Positions 34,599 to 44,927 of a stretch of 64,000 bases of DNA are shown piece by piece. Made by a program: the position numbers and the translations under genes. The stretch comes from Ignavibacteria bacterium. GTDB taxonomy: Bacteria; Bacteroidota; Ignavibacteria; Kapaibacteriales; Kapaibacteriaceae. The notes below the pieces were generated by a model. That model was not told the origin of the DNA. It did no database searches and was given only the letters and a program-made list of their open reading frames with translations. The number at the start of each line of letters is the position of its first letter. Position 1 is the first letter of the stretch. The stretch covers positions 124,001-188,000 of the forward strand of contig CANMBE010000001.1 in the NCBI GenBank assembly GCA_947495975.1. The letters are read 5' to 3'.

Positions 34599-37500
34599 TC
34601 AATGTTTTATAATCAACTGAGTTGATGACGCATAAAGAGTGTTGTTCGTTGTAACAGCATAGATACCACTTGCCAGATCAGCAACATTGATTGTTGCGCA
34701 GTCTGTCACAAATGCTACGCGCACCAAACGACCGTTTGCATCATGTATTGATATCTCTGTCCTATGCCCCTCTGCCTTAGTGCCTGAGCCCCTCTTTCCC
34801 ATGCAGACCGTTACAATATCACTGACAGGATTAGGCTCCACGTGGAGTGTGGTGGTAGCCGAAGGTGCTACGTCGTCTAGACTTGCAAGAAGCCCAGTTA
34901 CAAAAGACTGTCGGGCAGAGAACACACCCATAGCATCAGAATTCTCAGAGCGTGCGCGCCAAAAATAACGCCGGTTGTTTTCGAGACCTCGCACAAGGAT
35001 ACTTGTATCCACAATGCCACTCTGCTTTGAAATGATTGGATTGAAGGCTGCGCTTGTAGACAGCTCAATACCATACGTTTGCGCTTCTGGTACACGTTGC
35101 CACGTAAGGATAGCCTGTAGGATTCCGGTTGCGCTTGCAAGTGGCAACAGAAGTTTTGGAGAACGCACTGCGGTGTAAAAGGACCATGTATCAGAGGGAG
35201 TGCCACCACCGCCACCACTAAATGCTTCAACGTTCCATGAATAACGCACCGGACCTTGACGAAGCTCCGAGACTCGAAATGACTCTGTACGAATTCCTGT
35301 GAATGTTTGCTTGGTTGCAAGATCGTCAGTTTCCCAAAGCGTCAACGAATAGCTCATGGCGCTTACTACTGGCTCCCACGTCAAAACAGTGTCAATCAAT
35401 ATCCCCTTACGGCCATCAACAGGCGAAACGAGTAGCGGAATACGAGGCCGTGGAGGTAGAGTTACTATGCCACCAGAAATTACTCCTCGCCCATGTGTAG
35501 CAACAACAATGTCTCCTCTTGAACGGCGGTCAAACAACATATCACATGGAACATTTCCAATGAGCTCTGTTGCTGTTTGTGTCCACACAGTAGACATACC
35601 ATTTGTGTTTGGTGTGAAGTACAGTCCAGTAGATGTTGCCACAATGAGCACAGATGGATTCGATGCGCCATAGTTGAGCGACTCAATCCAATGAACTGCA
35701 GGACCACTTCCTTCACCAGAAACTTGGTCCTCTAGATTCCCCGAAATCGCAACCCACGATGTGCCTTTGTCATACGATTCCCACACACTCACAACGCCAT
35801 AGTTAGAGAAACAACACAACACGTGATTTGCGTTGCCTTTGTCAACGGTAATGTTGTTTACATACGCACCACGAGTCATAGATGGCGAGGTGATTTCAAT
35901 TGGTGTTGGCAAAGCGCTCAATGCATCATCGATACGAAAGATCCTACCACTTGTGGTTCCGTAATAGACAACGTGTTGAAGTCCAGCGCTTGGGTTTCCT
36001 GGAGAACACAATGCAGAGATTACCTCACTCTTCAGACGTGTAGTTGGTAGGCTATCCCAATTAACTGTAGTGGAATCATTTTTACCTGCAGGAATGTCTC
36101 GTAGATCTCGGTTTCTCCAAAGTATTGGTCCTGCGGCCAAGTAACACACTTGCTCTTCATTTGGGTGTAGAATGTATGGATTGATAAAGAGGTAGTTATT
36201 TCCTGCGCCAGCAGGATCAATTCTAGAACGGTCAACTTCATTGCCAGCAGCATCTCTTCTGATGCGAAACATTCTGCCTTGTTGTGACGAGTAATATTCT
36301 GTTCTACCACTGTCTGCAAAGTAGCAGTAGGCGCCATCTCCGCCTCCAAGTCTGCGCCAAAAAGCAGTAAATGATGTGCTATCGGTTGCCCACGTTGCGT
36401 TGTCTTGCATTCCGCCTAGTATTCTGTCTGCACCTGTGGTGAGATCTGCTGCTACTGTATAAAACTGCGTTGTGAGATAACCGCGGTTGAGATCTGTCCA
36501 CGTTACTTCAGTGGCACGAACATCTTCTGTACGCTGAATGCCACCGTCGTTCATACTTACAAGTACATTGGGCTTTGTGGGATGAAAGACAACATCATGC
36601 TGGTCAGGATGATGATTTGGATACAAAGAATACCCATCCCAAAATGGGTCTGGCTTCCAATACCCACCAATCCATGCGTTGGTATTCGTTGTTGAGAATC
36701 CATCTGTTGATCGGTAGAGGTTTGTTCCGCCAATCACTACTAGATTAGAATCGAATGGTGAAACACGAAGGAGAAGATCGTAGCCGCCTTGAGAATAGAA
36801 GTCTCCGCGTTTTTCATCTGTTAACGGAATATTTGCTGTACGGTCATCCCATTGTCCACCAACACCTGTGCCATCGCCACTCACATATGTGTACTTGAAA
36901 AGGCTGTGCCATTCGTAACGAAGTTCGCCTCGGTATAACGTTGAACCTTTAGCTCCAACACCAGGTGTCTCGGCCAGCATAAAAATTTGGTCAGGATGTT
37001 GTGGTACGGAAGCAAGTATAATTCGACCTGTTTGATTGTCTATTCCAGCGGGCGTGATCTTGGTCCACTTCACTCCATCTGTTGAACGATACACACCCCA
37101 TCGCGATGAAATGCTACCAAGACTACCGGTAAAAGCACTGAAGGCTGAATACATCGTGCCGTTGGGTGTGATAACGATATCACTGAATAGTGCATTGCTT
37201 CCCGCTACGCTCGTCCACGTTGTACCACCATTTGTGGAGCGGTATAAGCCCGACCTTGATGTTGCAGCATACACCTCGTCACTATCACGCAGTGGATGAG
37301 TTACGATGCGCCACGTGTAGGCGAACTGATTTGTTGCAGGCGTAACAATGCTTGCTGTGGAGGGCAATACAGACCATGAATTTCCGTTATCGATTGACTT
37401 CCAAATGCCGTTGCCGGATATCTGCGCGGAGTTGCCATACACTTCTCCTGTTCCATAATACCATGTGTTGCCGCGCCCCGTGCGTCTGTCCTGCGCAAGA

Positions 37501-37928
37501 GTTGTAATGCTATGAAGTTGATCAGGCTTTGTTGTTAATACCCATGAAGCCCCATCATCATTTGACTTCCACATCCCCCCTGATACCGAGCTAGAAAGGA
37601 TCGTTTCAACATTGTTTACATCGAATGATGCGGCGCGTGTTCGTCCGCCAACATTCCATGGCCCACGATGTTTCCATTGGCCAAGATCTTGTACGAACTC
37701 TCCCTCATCTTTTTGAGAGTATGCTCCGGGCATTGTGTGTGCAAATGCAAGCTCTCGGGCTCTGATGTTCTCTGGCAGTCTTCCTGTTGCTGGGTTGCGA
37801 TGCCGCAGGAGTTCAAATTCTTTTCTTCCTTGAATCGTTTGCGCATCACCAGATCCACTTGTAGAGCATGACGCAAGTGCAATAGATACAAGAGCTACTA
37901 CTATGACAAGAGGGCTTTGTGGATTCAT
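34599..37928 (-). CDS. Large BNR/sortilin-like beta-propeller lipoprotein with T9SS domain
   Basis: The product is 1109 aa from the ATG at 37928, which overlaps the stop of the flippase gene as ATGA; the longer frame starting at 38024 is not supported. The signal peptide ends in the lipobox LASC near residue 21. Residues about 80-800 contain many BNR/Asp-box-like blades (SNDDGASW, SIDNGNSW, STNGGTTW, SYDKGTSW), as in VPS10/sortilin-like and glycosidase-like exoproteins. Two fibronectin-type segments follow (TWEPVVSAMSYSLTLW, TWQRVPEAQTYGIELS). The last 80 residues are a T9SS sorting domain (VEPNPVSD, LASGIYAVTT). Having both a lipobox and a T9SS domain is unusual. Confidence 0.8.
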   Translation of the reverse strand: MNPQSPLVIVVALVSIALASCSTSGSGDAQTIQGRKEFELLRHRNPATGRLPENIRARELAFAHTMPGAYSQKDEGEFVQDLGQWKHRGPWNVGGRTRAASFDVNNVETILSSSVSGGMWKSNDDGASWVLTTKPDQLHSITTLAQDRRTGRGNTWYYGTGEVYGNSAQISGNGIWKSIDNGNSWSVLPSTASIVTPATNQFAYTWRIVTHPLRDSDEVYAATSRSGLYRSTNGGTTWTSVAGSNALFSDIVITPNGTMYSAFSAFTGSLGSISSRWGVYRSTDGVKWTKITPAGIDNQTGRIILASVPQHPDQIFMLAETPGVGAKGSTLYRGELRYEWHSLFKYTYVSGDGTGVGGQWDDRTANIPLTDEKRGDFYSQGGYDLLLRVSPFDSNLVVIGGTNLYRSTDGFSTTNTNAWIGGYWKPDPFWDGYSLYPNHHPDQHDVVFHPTKPNVLVSMNDGGIQRTEDVRATEVTWTDLNRGYLTTQFYTVAADLTTGADRILGGMQDNATWATDSTSFTAFWRRLGGGDGAYCYFADSGRTEYYSSQQGRMFRIRRDAAGNEVDRSRIDPAGAGNNYLFINPYILHPNEEQVCYLAAGPILWRNRDLRDIPAGKNDSTTVNWDSLPTTRLKSEVISALCSPGNPSAGLQHVVYYGTTSGRIFRIDDALSALPTPIEITSPSMTRGAYVNNITVDKGNANHVLCCFSNYGVVSVWESYDKGTSWVAISGNLEDQVSGEGSGPAVHWIESLNYGASNPSVLIVATSTGLYFTPNTNGMSTVWTQTATELIGNVPCDMLFDRRSRGDIVVATHGRGVISGGIVTLPPRPRIPLLVSPVDGRKGILIDTVLTWEPVVSAMSYSLTLWETDDLATKQTFTGIRTESFRVSELRQGPVRYSWNVEAFSGGGGGTPSDTWSFYTAVRSPKLLLPLASATGILQAILTWQRVPEAQTYGIELSTSAAFNPIISKQSGIVDTSILVRGLENNRRYFWRARSENSDAMGVFSARQSFVTGLLASLDDVAPSATTTLHVEPNPVSDIVTVCMGKRGSGTKAEGHRTEISIHDANGRLVRVAFVTDCATINVADLASGIYAVTTNNTLYASSTQLIIKH

Positions 37929-39400
37929 TGTTTGAGGATTCCAAGAAGAGTGCGAAGCGTTGACGTACCAAAAATGCGCGTAACGAATAGTAGGAACAGA
38001 TAGACTGGCAATGCTGCTAAGCATGCCGCAAGCTGTATGGTAGGATCATTGGGCATCATTTTCACAGCGCCATACACAACAGCTGTGATCGTGATTGTTG
38101 CACCAACACGCAAAAGATCGTACGGCACTGGATACACACGCAATAGCGAAACGTACAGTATGGCAGCACCAGCAACATATGCCGCAACCTTTGCCCATGC
38201 AGCACCCATTATTCCGTAGTGCGGAACAAGAAGCCACGTGGCTGCAACACTCACAATGGCTGCAATACCGGTGGCGAGTGGAAAGAATGACGTTCGTTTT
38301 TCAATGTGAAAACCGGCAGCAAGATTAATGAAGACGCCATTAAAGAAGTATGCAAACAACACCACGGGAATAATGTCGAGTCCAGACCAATAGAGTGGGT
38401 TGATAAACCTCCCGCCTATGAAGGGCATTTGCACGAGATACGGCATAAAGAGAGTTGTAACTAAGAACACCGCTCCGCAGACAATTGTAAAGAGTGTAAA
38501 AACACGTGCAAAGAGTTGCCGCGCTTCTGGATCATTCCGATGACCTAAATAGAATGGCTTCCACGCATATTCAAAGACCTGCACAAACATCATCATGGGT
38601 ATCGCAAGGCGAAAGTTTGTTTGATACATTCCAACCATCGTACTACTTGTAAGCATGAGCAATATTGGGCGATCAGCTACTTGCACCATCATTGCTGAAA
38701 AGCTCGAAGGCAAGGTTGGGATGCCAAACCGAAGCATTTCGCGAAGGAGTTTCATTGATGCAGAAACATCATTCATCACAGAGCGGAAAACATCAGCAAG
38801 GGAAGGAATGAAAAAGAATAACGTAGCGGCACTACCAATTAATCCTGCAAAGAGTGCCCCTTCAATTCTCATTCCCATACCAACAACAAACACGAGATTC
38901 AAAACCACTGTTACCGCCACCGAAACAAAACGAAGAATCGCAAATGTGCGAGGTTGCTTCTGCATCCGCAATCGCGCAAATGGAATCAGAACAAGCACAT
39001 CAAGCAGTGGCACAAAAGCTGCAATTGCCACGTACGATGCACCGTTTCCCTTAAGCTGTAAGAACCATGACGTGGAGATCGGACCGGCAAAGAGTATCGT
39101 GAGCGCTGTGATAACAACACCAATAGCCGCAACAGAAACAACAGACACTGAGAAAACACGTTGATTGGAAACATCATCGCCCTGTTCCCAAAAGCGCATA
39201 AAGGCGGGTTCTAGTCCAAATGAATACACCACGTTAACAAACGCAATCATCACATAGATGGACGTTACATCGCCGATTTCAGACGCTGAAAGGTAATTCG
39301 TATAGAGTGGCGTTAGCAGAAACGTTAAAAAACGCGCCACCACGGATGAAATACCATAGACAATTGTATCTGAGGCTAGGGATCGGATCTTCGACTGCAT
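37925..39400 (-). CDS. Polysaccharide/lipid flippase of the MATE-Wzx superfamily
   Basis: A 491-aa integral membrane protein with about 12-14 hydrophobic segments. The start (SLASDTIVYGISSVVARFLTFLLTPLYTNYLS at 7-38) and the later GIMGAAWAKVAAYVAGA segment are typical of Wzx/RfbX-type O-antigen and polysaccharide flippases. It probably moves lipid-linked sugars across the inner membrane. It is translationally coupled to the BNR lipoprotein gene downstream. The divergent neighbour pair (M28 peptidase and a GT9 glycosyltransferase) adds support for surface glycan work in this area. Confidence 0.85.
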   Translation of the reverse strand: MQSKIRSLASDTIVYGISSVVARFLTFLLTPLYTNYLSASEIGDVTSIYVMIAFVNVVYSFGLEPAFMRFWEQGDDVSNQRVFSVSVVSVAAIGVVITALTILFAGPISTSWFLQLKGNGASYVAIAAFVPLLDVLVLIPFARLRMQKQPRTFAILRFVSVAVTVVLNLVFVVGMGMRIEGALFAGLIGSAATLFFFIPSLADVFRSVMNDVSASMKLLREMLRFGIPTLPSSFSAMMVQVADRPILLMLTSSTMVGMYQTNFRLAIPMMMFVQVFEYAWKPFYLGHRNDPEARQLFARVFTLFTIVCGAVFLVTTLFMPYLVQMPFIGGRFINPLYWSGLDIIPVVLFAYFFNGVFINLAAGFHIEKRTSFFPLATGIAAIVSVAATWLLVPHYGIMGAAWAKVAAYVAGAAILYVSLLRVYPVPYDLLRVGATITITAVVYGAVKMMPNDPTIQLAACLAALPVYLFLLFVTRIFGTSTLRTLLGILKQ

Positions 39401-39469
39401 GAGCTATTCGTTGGTGCGCGCCCCCGATGGGGCGTAGATTTGCTTGTCCACAAACATAGGCAGTGTATC

Positions 39470-41299
39470 ATGCTCTCACTCCGTCCTCAAAGCTTTGTAG
39501 CGTTCACAATGTGCCTGATTGGCTCCATCGCCCTCTATGGGCAGCAGCCGATTACTCTTGAGGGGCAGCGAATCTTTAATCACATACAGTTTCTTGCCTC
39601 TGATGAGTGCAAGGGCAGGGCGCCCGCCTCAGAAGGCATCGATAAGGCCGCTGAATACATTATGAAGCAATTCGCGGCAGGGAAGGTGCAGCCCGCTGGG
39701 CTCAATGATTACTCTGATACCTTTAGGCTTACAACTGGCGTAAAGTTGGGCCCAGTTAACTCCGTTTCTTTTGACGTTATCATCGAAAAGCCTGGTGTGC
39801 CCCGTGAGCAGATCAGACCTACCAAGATCGGCTGGAAACTAGGCGTTGACTTTCAGCCATGGGGATTTAGTGAATCCGGCAGTGCATCAGGCCACGTGGT
39901 GTTTGTTGGGTATGGCATTTCATCGCCCACGTATGATGACTACAAGAACATCGACGTTAAGGGAAAAATCGTCATTGTTCTTCGTGGGCTTCCAAAGTGG
40001 GCTGAAAATGATGAAGTGATGAAGCCCCTTGCATCGCTGCGAAACAAGTCTACTCTAGCTCGCGACAAAGGTGCATTGGCAATTGCATTTGTTAATGAGA
40101 ACGGCGACTCCAGTGATGTGCTTGCGCGCTTTGGACTAGACCAACTGGGGAAAAATTCGGGCATCATTGCACTACAAGTGCGCCGTACGCCGTGCTCTAG
40201 AGTATTTACACCAACAGGGACAACGCTGTTTATGGCAGAAGTGGCAATTGAAAAAACAAAACAACCGCAATCGTTCACCCTACTCAATACAAAGGTTGTC
40301 ATTACTACAACACTTGATTTTGAGGAGGGTGTTACTCAAAACATTATAGGAGTTGTTCGAGGTACTGATCCAGCATTGGCAAACGAATATGTTGTTGTTG
40401 GCGCACACTATGACCACATCGGGATGGGCGACGAGAACTCACTCGCCGCATCAACTGCTCCAATGATTCATTATGGAGCCGATGATAATGCTTCTGGCAC
40501 AGCAGGTGTTATTGAACTTGCAACACGCTTTGCAAGCCAACCCGCGAAACGTCCAATTCTCTTCATGGCGTTTAGCGGAGAGGAGAAGGGGCTTCTTGGC
40601 TCAAAACATTGGGTAACACATCCAACAGTACCTCTCAATCACATCGTGGCAATGATCAACATGGACATGATCGGCCGGCTCAAGGATGGCAAGGTTAACA
40701 TTCAGGGAACTGGCACATCTACCATTTGGCCTGCTGTTATTGACTCTTCAAAGAAGGGATTGCCCCTTACCGTAAGCACCACAGCAGACGGATTTGGGCC
40801 AAGTGATCACTCGTCATTTACTGGGAAAGGTATTCCCGTCCTCTTTTACTTTACTGGGCTCCACAGCGACTACCATCGTCCGAGCGATACATATGATAAG
40901 ATCAACGCCGATGGCGAAGCAACTGTTCTCACCATGGTTGAAAAGTCCATGCGTATTGTTGCAGATATGCCGAGCAGGCCAGATTTCACAAAGGGCGCAG
41001 ACAAACCATCGGCCACTCAGTCTAGTAGCATTGCTCTAAAGGTTTCACTTGGCCTTGTGCCAGACTATTCAGATGATCCGCACGGTCTGCGCATTACAGG
41101 AGTCAAGCCTGGTTCGCCTGCAGAGAAGGCGGGGCTAACGGCAGATGATATTGTAACAAAGGTTGGTCCAACACAAATCAAGAATATCTATGATTTAATG
41201 TCGGCCCTTGGATCATTCAAACCCGGAGACACAACAGATGTATCTGTCTTGCGCGATGGGAAAACTGTAACAGTGAAGGTTACCTTCGCAGGTAAATAA
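39470..41299 (+). CDS. M28-family zinc aminopeptidase with PA and PDZ domains
   Basis: The product is 609 aa from the ATG at 39470; an in-frame TTG at 39440 would add ten polar residues before the signal peptide (AFTMCLIGSIALYGQ). A PA-like insert lies at about 105-260. The M28 catalytic core has the zinc ligands and general base in order: GAHYDHIG, YGADDNASG, SGEEKGLLG, NMDMIG and HSDYHRPSDT. A PDZ domain fills the last 90 residues (SPAEKAGLTADDIV). It acts outside the inner membrane, cleaving N-terminal residues from peptides. It sits 6 bp before the GT9 gene. Confidence 0.9.
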   Translation: MLSLRPQSFVAFTMCLIGSIALYGQQPITLEGQRIFNHIQFLASDECKGRAPASEGIDKAAEYIMKQFAAGKVQPAGLNDYSDTFRLTTGVKLGPVNSVSFDVIIEKPGVPREQIRPTKIGWKLGVDFQPWGFSESGSASGHVVFVGYGISSPTYDDYKNIDVKGKIVIVLRGLPKWAENDEVMKPLASLRNKSTLARDKGALAIAFVNENGDSSDVLARFGLDQLGKNSGIIALQVRRTPCSRVFTPTGTTLFMAEVAIEKTKQPQSFTLLNTKVVITTTLDFEEGVTQNIIGVVRGTDPALANEYVVVGAHYDHIGMGDENSLAASTAPMIHYGADDNASGTAGVIELATRFASQPAKRPILFMAFSGEEKGLLGSKHWVTHPTVPLNHIVAMINMDMIGRLKDGKVNIQGTGTSTIWPAVIDSSKKGLPLTVSTTADGFGPSDHSSFTGKGIPVLFYFTGLHSDYHRPSDTYDKINADGEATVLTMVEKSMRIVADMPSRPDFTKGADKPSATQSSSIALKVSLGLVPDYSDDPHGLRITGVKPGSPAEKAGLTADDIVTKVGPTQIKNIYDLMSALGSFKPGDTTDVSVLRDGKTVTVKVTFAGK

Positions 41300-41305
41300 C
41301 CAACT

Positions 41306-42349
41306 ATGGCCGCTCACACCTTCCTTGGCGATGAACGTCGGTATCTCCTTGCATCAGTCCTAGCCAGCAAGCTCTTGAATATGGGCGTTGTTGCATCTGC
41401 GGTGCAGCCACTCTCCATTCTTGTAATCAAGATTGACGAGATTGGAGATATGGCACTGTCTACCCATGTCTTTGCCTATCTAAAGCGCGACTTTCCCAAT
41501 GCACACATTACCGTTTTATGTAAGCCGCTTGTGAAGGGGCTTATCATTGCGGACCCAAACATTGATGCCATCATCACATCCGTTGATGATTGGACGAGTA
41601 GGTTTGACGTTGTTGTTGAATTACGGGGAACGTGGGCAACACTGAGGAAGGCTCTCGTTCTGCGCCCGCGCCTTCGGCTCGATAGGGCCACTGTTCGGCT
41701 ACGGAGAAAGTTCTCATATGGTCAATTGCACGAGACAGAAACAAACTCCCTCATCGTAGAACCGTTGCTTCGGAACAAGGAGCCCCTTGATCCACTCATC
41801 TATGTTGATGAAGATTCACGACAAACGGTTGTTAGGTTTTTACAGGATTGTGGCCTTGAATCATACGCCGTTGTAGCGCCAGGAGCACGTCAACTTTTGC
41901 GGCAATGGCCATCTGAGAGATTTGCGGACATTATTCGATGGGTCTATGAGCGTTACGGACTTCGGTCTGTGTGTGCTGGTGGTCTAGATGATGCAGCCAA
42001 GATCGAAGAAATCATTGCAATGTGCGGAGGCGCTGCTATTGCTGCTCCACGCTCCTTCTCGCTCACCAACTTTGCAGGTCTTTGTAAAGGTGCATCACTA
42101 TTTGTAGGCAATGAAAGTGGACCCCTGCATATCGCAGCTACGTTCAACATTCCACTTGTTGGCATCTATGGTCCGGGTGTTCCACGTGTTTTCAATCCAA
42201 TCGGTGCGCGGAGTGTTGTGGTTCATCGTGTACTCGAGTGTAATCCGTGTGATCAGATACACTGCGTGCATCCCGACAATCCCTGCATCCGTCGCATAGA
42301 CACGTCTGAAATACGCGATGCCATCATAGACGTGTTATCGCGCCTTTAG
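41306..42349 (+). CDS. Glycosyltransferase family 9 (heptosyltransferase-like)
   Basis: A 347-aa cytosolic or membrane-associated enzyme. The N-terminal ILVIKIDEIGDMALSTHVFAYLK near 34 and the C-terminal donor-site stretch FVGNESGPLHIAATFNIPLVGIYGPG near 265 are typical of ADP-heptose:LPS heptosyltransferases and relatives. Family members extend the LPS inner core or related glycans. A C-terminal Cys cluster (LECNPCDQIHCVHPDNPC) near 311-328 is also seen in GT9 proteins and may bind metal or form disulfides. It pairs with the upstream peptidase gene; its stop overlaps the convergent M28 gene by 4 bp. Confidence 0.85.
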   Translation: MAAHTFLGDERRYLLASVLASKLLNMGVVASAVQPLSILVIKIDEIGDMALSTHVFAYLKRDFPNAHITVLCKPLVKGLIIADPNIDAIITSVDDWTSRFDVVVELRGTWATLRKALVLRPRLRLDRATVRLRRKFSYGQLHETETNSLIVEPLLRNKEPLDPLIYVDEDSRQTVVRFLQDCGLESYAVVAPGARQLLRQWPSERFADIIRWVYERYGLRSVCAGGLDDAAKIEEIIAMCGGAAIAAPRSFSLTNFAGLCKGASLFVGNESGPLHIAATFNIPLVGIYGPGVPRVFNPIGARSVVVHRVLECNPCDQIHCVHPDNPCIRRIDTSEIRDAIIDVLSRL

Positions 42350-43683
42350 AAATTGGCAAAACACCACGCAACAACTGCCATCGCATAGACACAGTCGTTC
42401 ATTTCTTGCTCATTCAATTTGTCAATGGTATCTCCCTCAGTATGGTGATACCAGAAGTAGCGCTCACCTGCAACGTTGAGCTCCATCGTTGGCACTCCGC
42501 GCTCTAGCAGTGGGCTCGTGTCTGCGCCGCCATCACCAGTTTCGATGGTTGTTGCGTGTACCGGGGCTAATAGCCTTACAACGTCCTCTGCTCTAGCCCT
42601 AAAGGCGCCCGTATCGCTACACGTGAATCCAGTAGGAGCGAACACCCCGGCATCACTTTCCAATCCTAAGACGTGTTTCTCGGTGAGCGTTTGATCCGAA
42701 TACGCCTTTGCTCCACGCAGACCATTCTCTTCATTCGTCCAAAAGCAGACGCGTATTGTACGTTTTGGCTTCAGCCCGAGCGAACGCATCATGGACAAGG
42801 CGCGCCACGTTACAAAACAGCCCCCTGCATCATCCATTGCCCCTGTTCCAAGGTCCCATGAATCAATATGTCCACCCATCACAACTACCTCATTCGGTAG
42901 TTCTGAGCCCTTCATTTCTACGATAATATTTCTGGAGGGGGCGTCAGGTTGCCATTTTGCCTCCATTGATAACTGCAGTTCAATGGGCTCGCCGCGGTCC
43001 TGCATGCGCTTAAGGAGCAAGGCATCTTCAATGGTAATCGCCCCTGACGGAATCTTGGATACAGAATCATTGTAACCCATTGCGCCGGTGTGGACGGTTT
43101 GAATACCGAATGGGCCCACACTGCGCACGAGTGAGGCAACTGCTCCAAGGCGAGCGGCCTGCTGGGCACCATTGTAGCGGTATTGAACCGTAGCCGAATA
43201 CTTCGTGAATGGCACATTGTAGACAACAATTTTGCCCCGTACCTCAGCCGCTCGCTGCTTAAGCTCTTCGAAAGAAGCAACAACCAGAACTGGTGCTTTT
43301 AGCGGACTCCCATCGGTTCCAATGCTTCCACCGAGTCCGCAGAACTCCATTGTGCGGTTCATTGGCGACGTCATAATGAGCGATTCTTTGCCCCGCTTCC
43401 AGTTTGGAACCATAACGGGCTGGGTTCGCACGTTCCATCCGTCTGCCGTCATCTTGGCAATGATCCAGTCCAGTCCTCGTTCGAGGTTTTGAGACCCACT
43501 TATCCGACGCGGAAAGTGGTCTGTAAAATCGGCCAGCAACGGATAAAGGCCATTATCGGCCTTCGTCCAGGCCAGCATACGCTCGGCCACAGGGCGGAAC
43601 TGGTCAGCCCCCTCCCCAGCAGTTGCTGGTACTGTGATGAGAGCGGCGAATAGCAGAACGAGGGGCAAGATGATACGCATCAC
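42346..43683 (-). CDS. M28-family peptidase, carboxypeptidase Q-like, with PA insert
   Basis: A 445-aa exported protein (signal peptide ILPLVLLFAALITVPATA). A PA-type insert at about 115-225 precedes the metal core, whose ligands are visible in order: GGHIDSWDLGTGAMDDAGG, FWTNEENGLRG, LESDAGVFAPTGF and WYHHTEGDTIDKL. The layout matches plasma glutamate carboxypeptidase/carboxypeptidase Q relatives in Bacteroidota. It degrades peptides in the periplasm or outside the cell. It is a different subfamily from the PDZ-bearing M28 enzyme at 39.5-41.3 kb. Confidence 0.9.
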   Translation of the reverse strand: MMRIILPLVLLFAALITVPATAGEGADQFRPVAERMLAWTKADNGLYPLLADFTDHFPRRISGSQNLERGLDWIIAKMTADGWNVRTQPVMVPNWKRGKESLIMTSPMNRTMEFCGLGGSIGTDGSPLKAPVLVVASFEELKQRAAEVRGKIVVYNVPFTKYSATVQYRYNGAQQAARLGAVASLVRSVGPFGIQTVHTGAMGYNDSVSKIPSGAITIEDALLLKRMQDRGEPIELQLSMEAKWQPDAPSRNIIVEMKGSELPNEVVVMGGHIDSWDLGTGAMDDAGGCFVTWRALSMMRSLGLKPKRTIRVCFWTNEENGLRGAKAYSDQTLTEKHVLGLESDAGVFAPTGFTCSDTGAFRARAEDVVRLLAPVHATTIETGDGGADTSPLLERGVPTMELNVAGERYFWYHHTEGDTIDKLNEQEMNDCVYAMAVVAWCFANF

Positions 43684-43740
43684 AGTACACTCTTTGGATG
43701 ATAGAATGATATCCTAAAAGATACGACACAAAGAGGTTGG

Positions 43741-43748
43741 TATCTTTG
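43741..43748 (+). promoter_or_regulatory. Putative -7 box TATCTTTG before the GNAT-like gene
   Basis: TATCTTTG matches TAnnTTTG and lies 39 nt before the ATG at 43788, which also has a TGAGG ribosome binding site. No proper -33 TTTG was found at the right distance. Confidence 0.4.
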
Positions 43749-43787
43749 TACTCAGAAGAATTTGAAATCACGCTCATCTGAGGCCAC

Positions 43788-44912
43788 ATGAGTCTTTCAA
43801 TCCGCGCACTTCACACGCGCGACACTCTTCGATTTATCAAGGCGCAGTGGTTATTCTATAAGGACGATCCTTATTGGGTTCCGCCAATGTTGATGGATCG
43901 CAAGAAGCTGCTACATGTAGACAAGAACCCGTTCTTCAAACATTCGAAGATGCAGCTGTTTCTTGCCGAACGAGACGGAGAGATTGTAGGTAGGATTGCT
44001 GCAATCATAAACGACAATCATAACATCGAGCATAACGACACTGTTGGATTCTTTGGATTTTTTGAATGTATTCAAGATCAGAGTGTAGCAACATCATTGT
44101 TTACTGCTGCCGAACAGTGGCTGCGTGGCAATGGAATGACTGTCATCCGAGGTCCAGTAAACCCATCCCTCAATGACGAGTGCGGGCTTCTTGTGAACGG
44201 CTTTGATGGCCCTCCTGTAATACTCATGACGTACAACCCTCCATACTATGCACAACTCATAGAGGGCGTTGGGTGTAAAAAGTCGCAGGACTTGTATGCC
44301 TATCTCTTGCGCAACGAAAACTATGCATCCGAGAAAATGAACCGGTTGTTTGATGTAGTTGTAAAGCGCAATGAACTTGTCTTTCGAAGTTTTGATTTTA
44401 AAGACAAGCATAAATTCAAGCGCGATGTTGAGACATTGAAACATATCTACAATGCGGCATGGGAGAAGAATTGGGGCTTTGTTAAATTCACTGATGAAGA
44501 GTTTGACTTTCTTGCTGCCGACCTTAAGCAAATCGCAGATCCAAATCTTGTCTTCATTGTTGAAAGCAAGGGTCGCATCGCTGGCTTTTGCTTAGCGCTT
44601 CCCGATGTAAATCAGTCGCTTATTCACAACAAGAATGGCGGACTTCTCAGAGGCGCCTATCATCTTCTTACGAAGAGCAAGAAAATTGATCTGTGTAGAA
44701 TCATTGTCCTCGGCGTTCTTCCGGAGTTTCGCAACACTGGTATTGATGCCACCATCTATATGGAGATCGGAAATCGTGCATTGAGCAGAGGGATCAGGCT
44801 TGGAGAGGCTAGTTGGATTCTAGAAAGCAATGAGATGATGAATAAGGGGCTTACCAACACCATGCATGGTGAACGGTATCGCACGTATCGCTTGTATGAT
44901 AAATCACTTTAG
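43788..44912 (+). CDS. GNAT-superfamily acyltransferase-like protein
   Basis: A 374-aa cytosolic protein. The region FLAERDGEIVGRIAAIIND near 64-82, then GFFECIQDQ and VIRGPVNPSLNDECGLLVNGFD near 120-150, fits an uncharacterised GNAT-type family common in bacteria. A second GNAT-like half begins near 235 with LVFIVESKGRIAGFCLALPDVNQ, and LGVLPEFRNTGID near 307 resembles the acetyl-CoA loop. The acyl acceptor is unknown. The start is supported by TGAGG 6 nt upstream. It leads a run with yebC and purF. Confidence 0.75.
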   Translation: MSLSIRALHTRDTLRFIKAQWLFYKDDPYWVPPMLMDRKKLLHVDKNPFFKHSKMQLFLAERDGEIVGRIAAIINDNHNIEHNDTVGFFGFFECIQDQSVATSLFTAAEQWLRGNGMTVIRGPVNPSLNDECGLLVNGFDGPPVILMTYNPPYYAQLIEGVGCKKSQDLYAYLLRNENYASEKMNRLFDVVVKRNELVFRSFDFKDKHKFKRDVETLKHIYNAAWEKNWGFVKFTDEEFDFLAADLKQIADPNLVFIVESKGRIAGFCLALPDVNQSLIHNKNGGLLRGAYHLLTKSKKIDLCRIIVLGVLPEFRNTGIDATIYMEIGNRALSRGIRLGEASWILESNEMMNKGLTNTMHGERYRTYRLYDKSL

Positions 44913-44927
44913 TGAGCCATAATCCCT

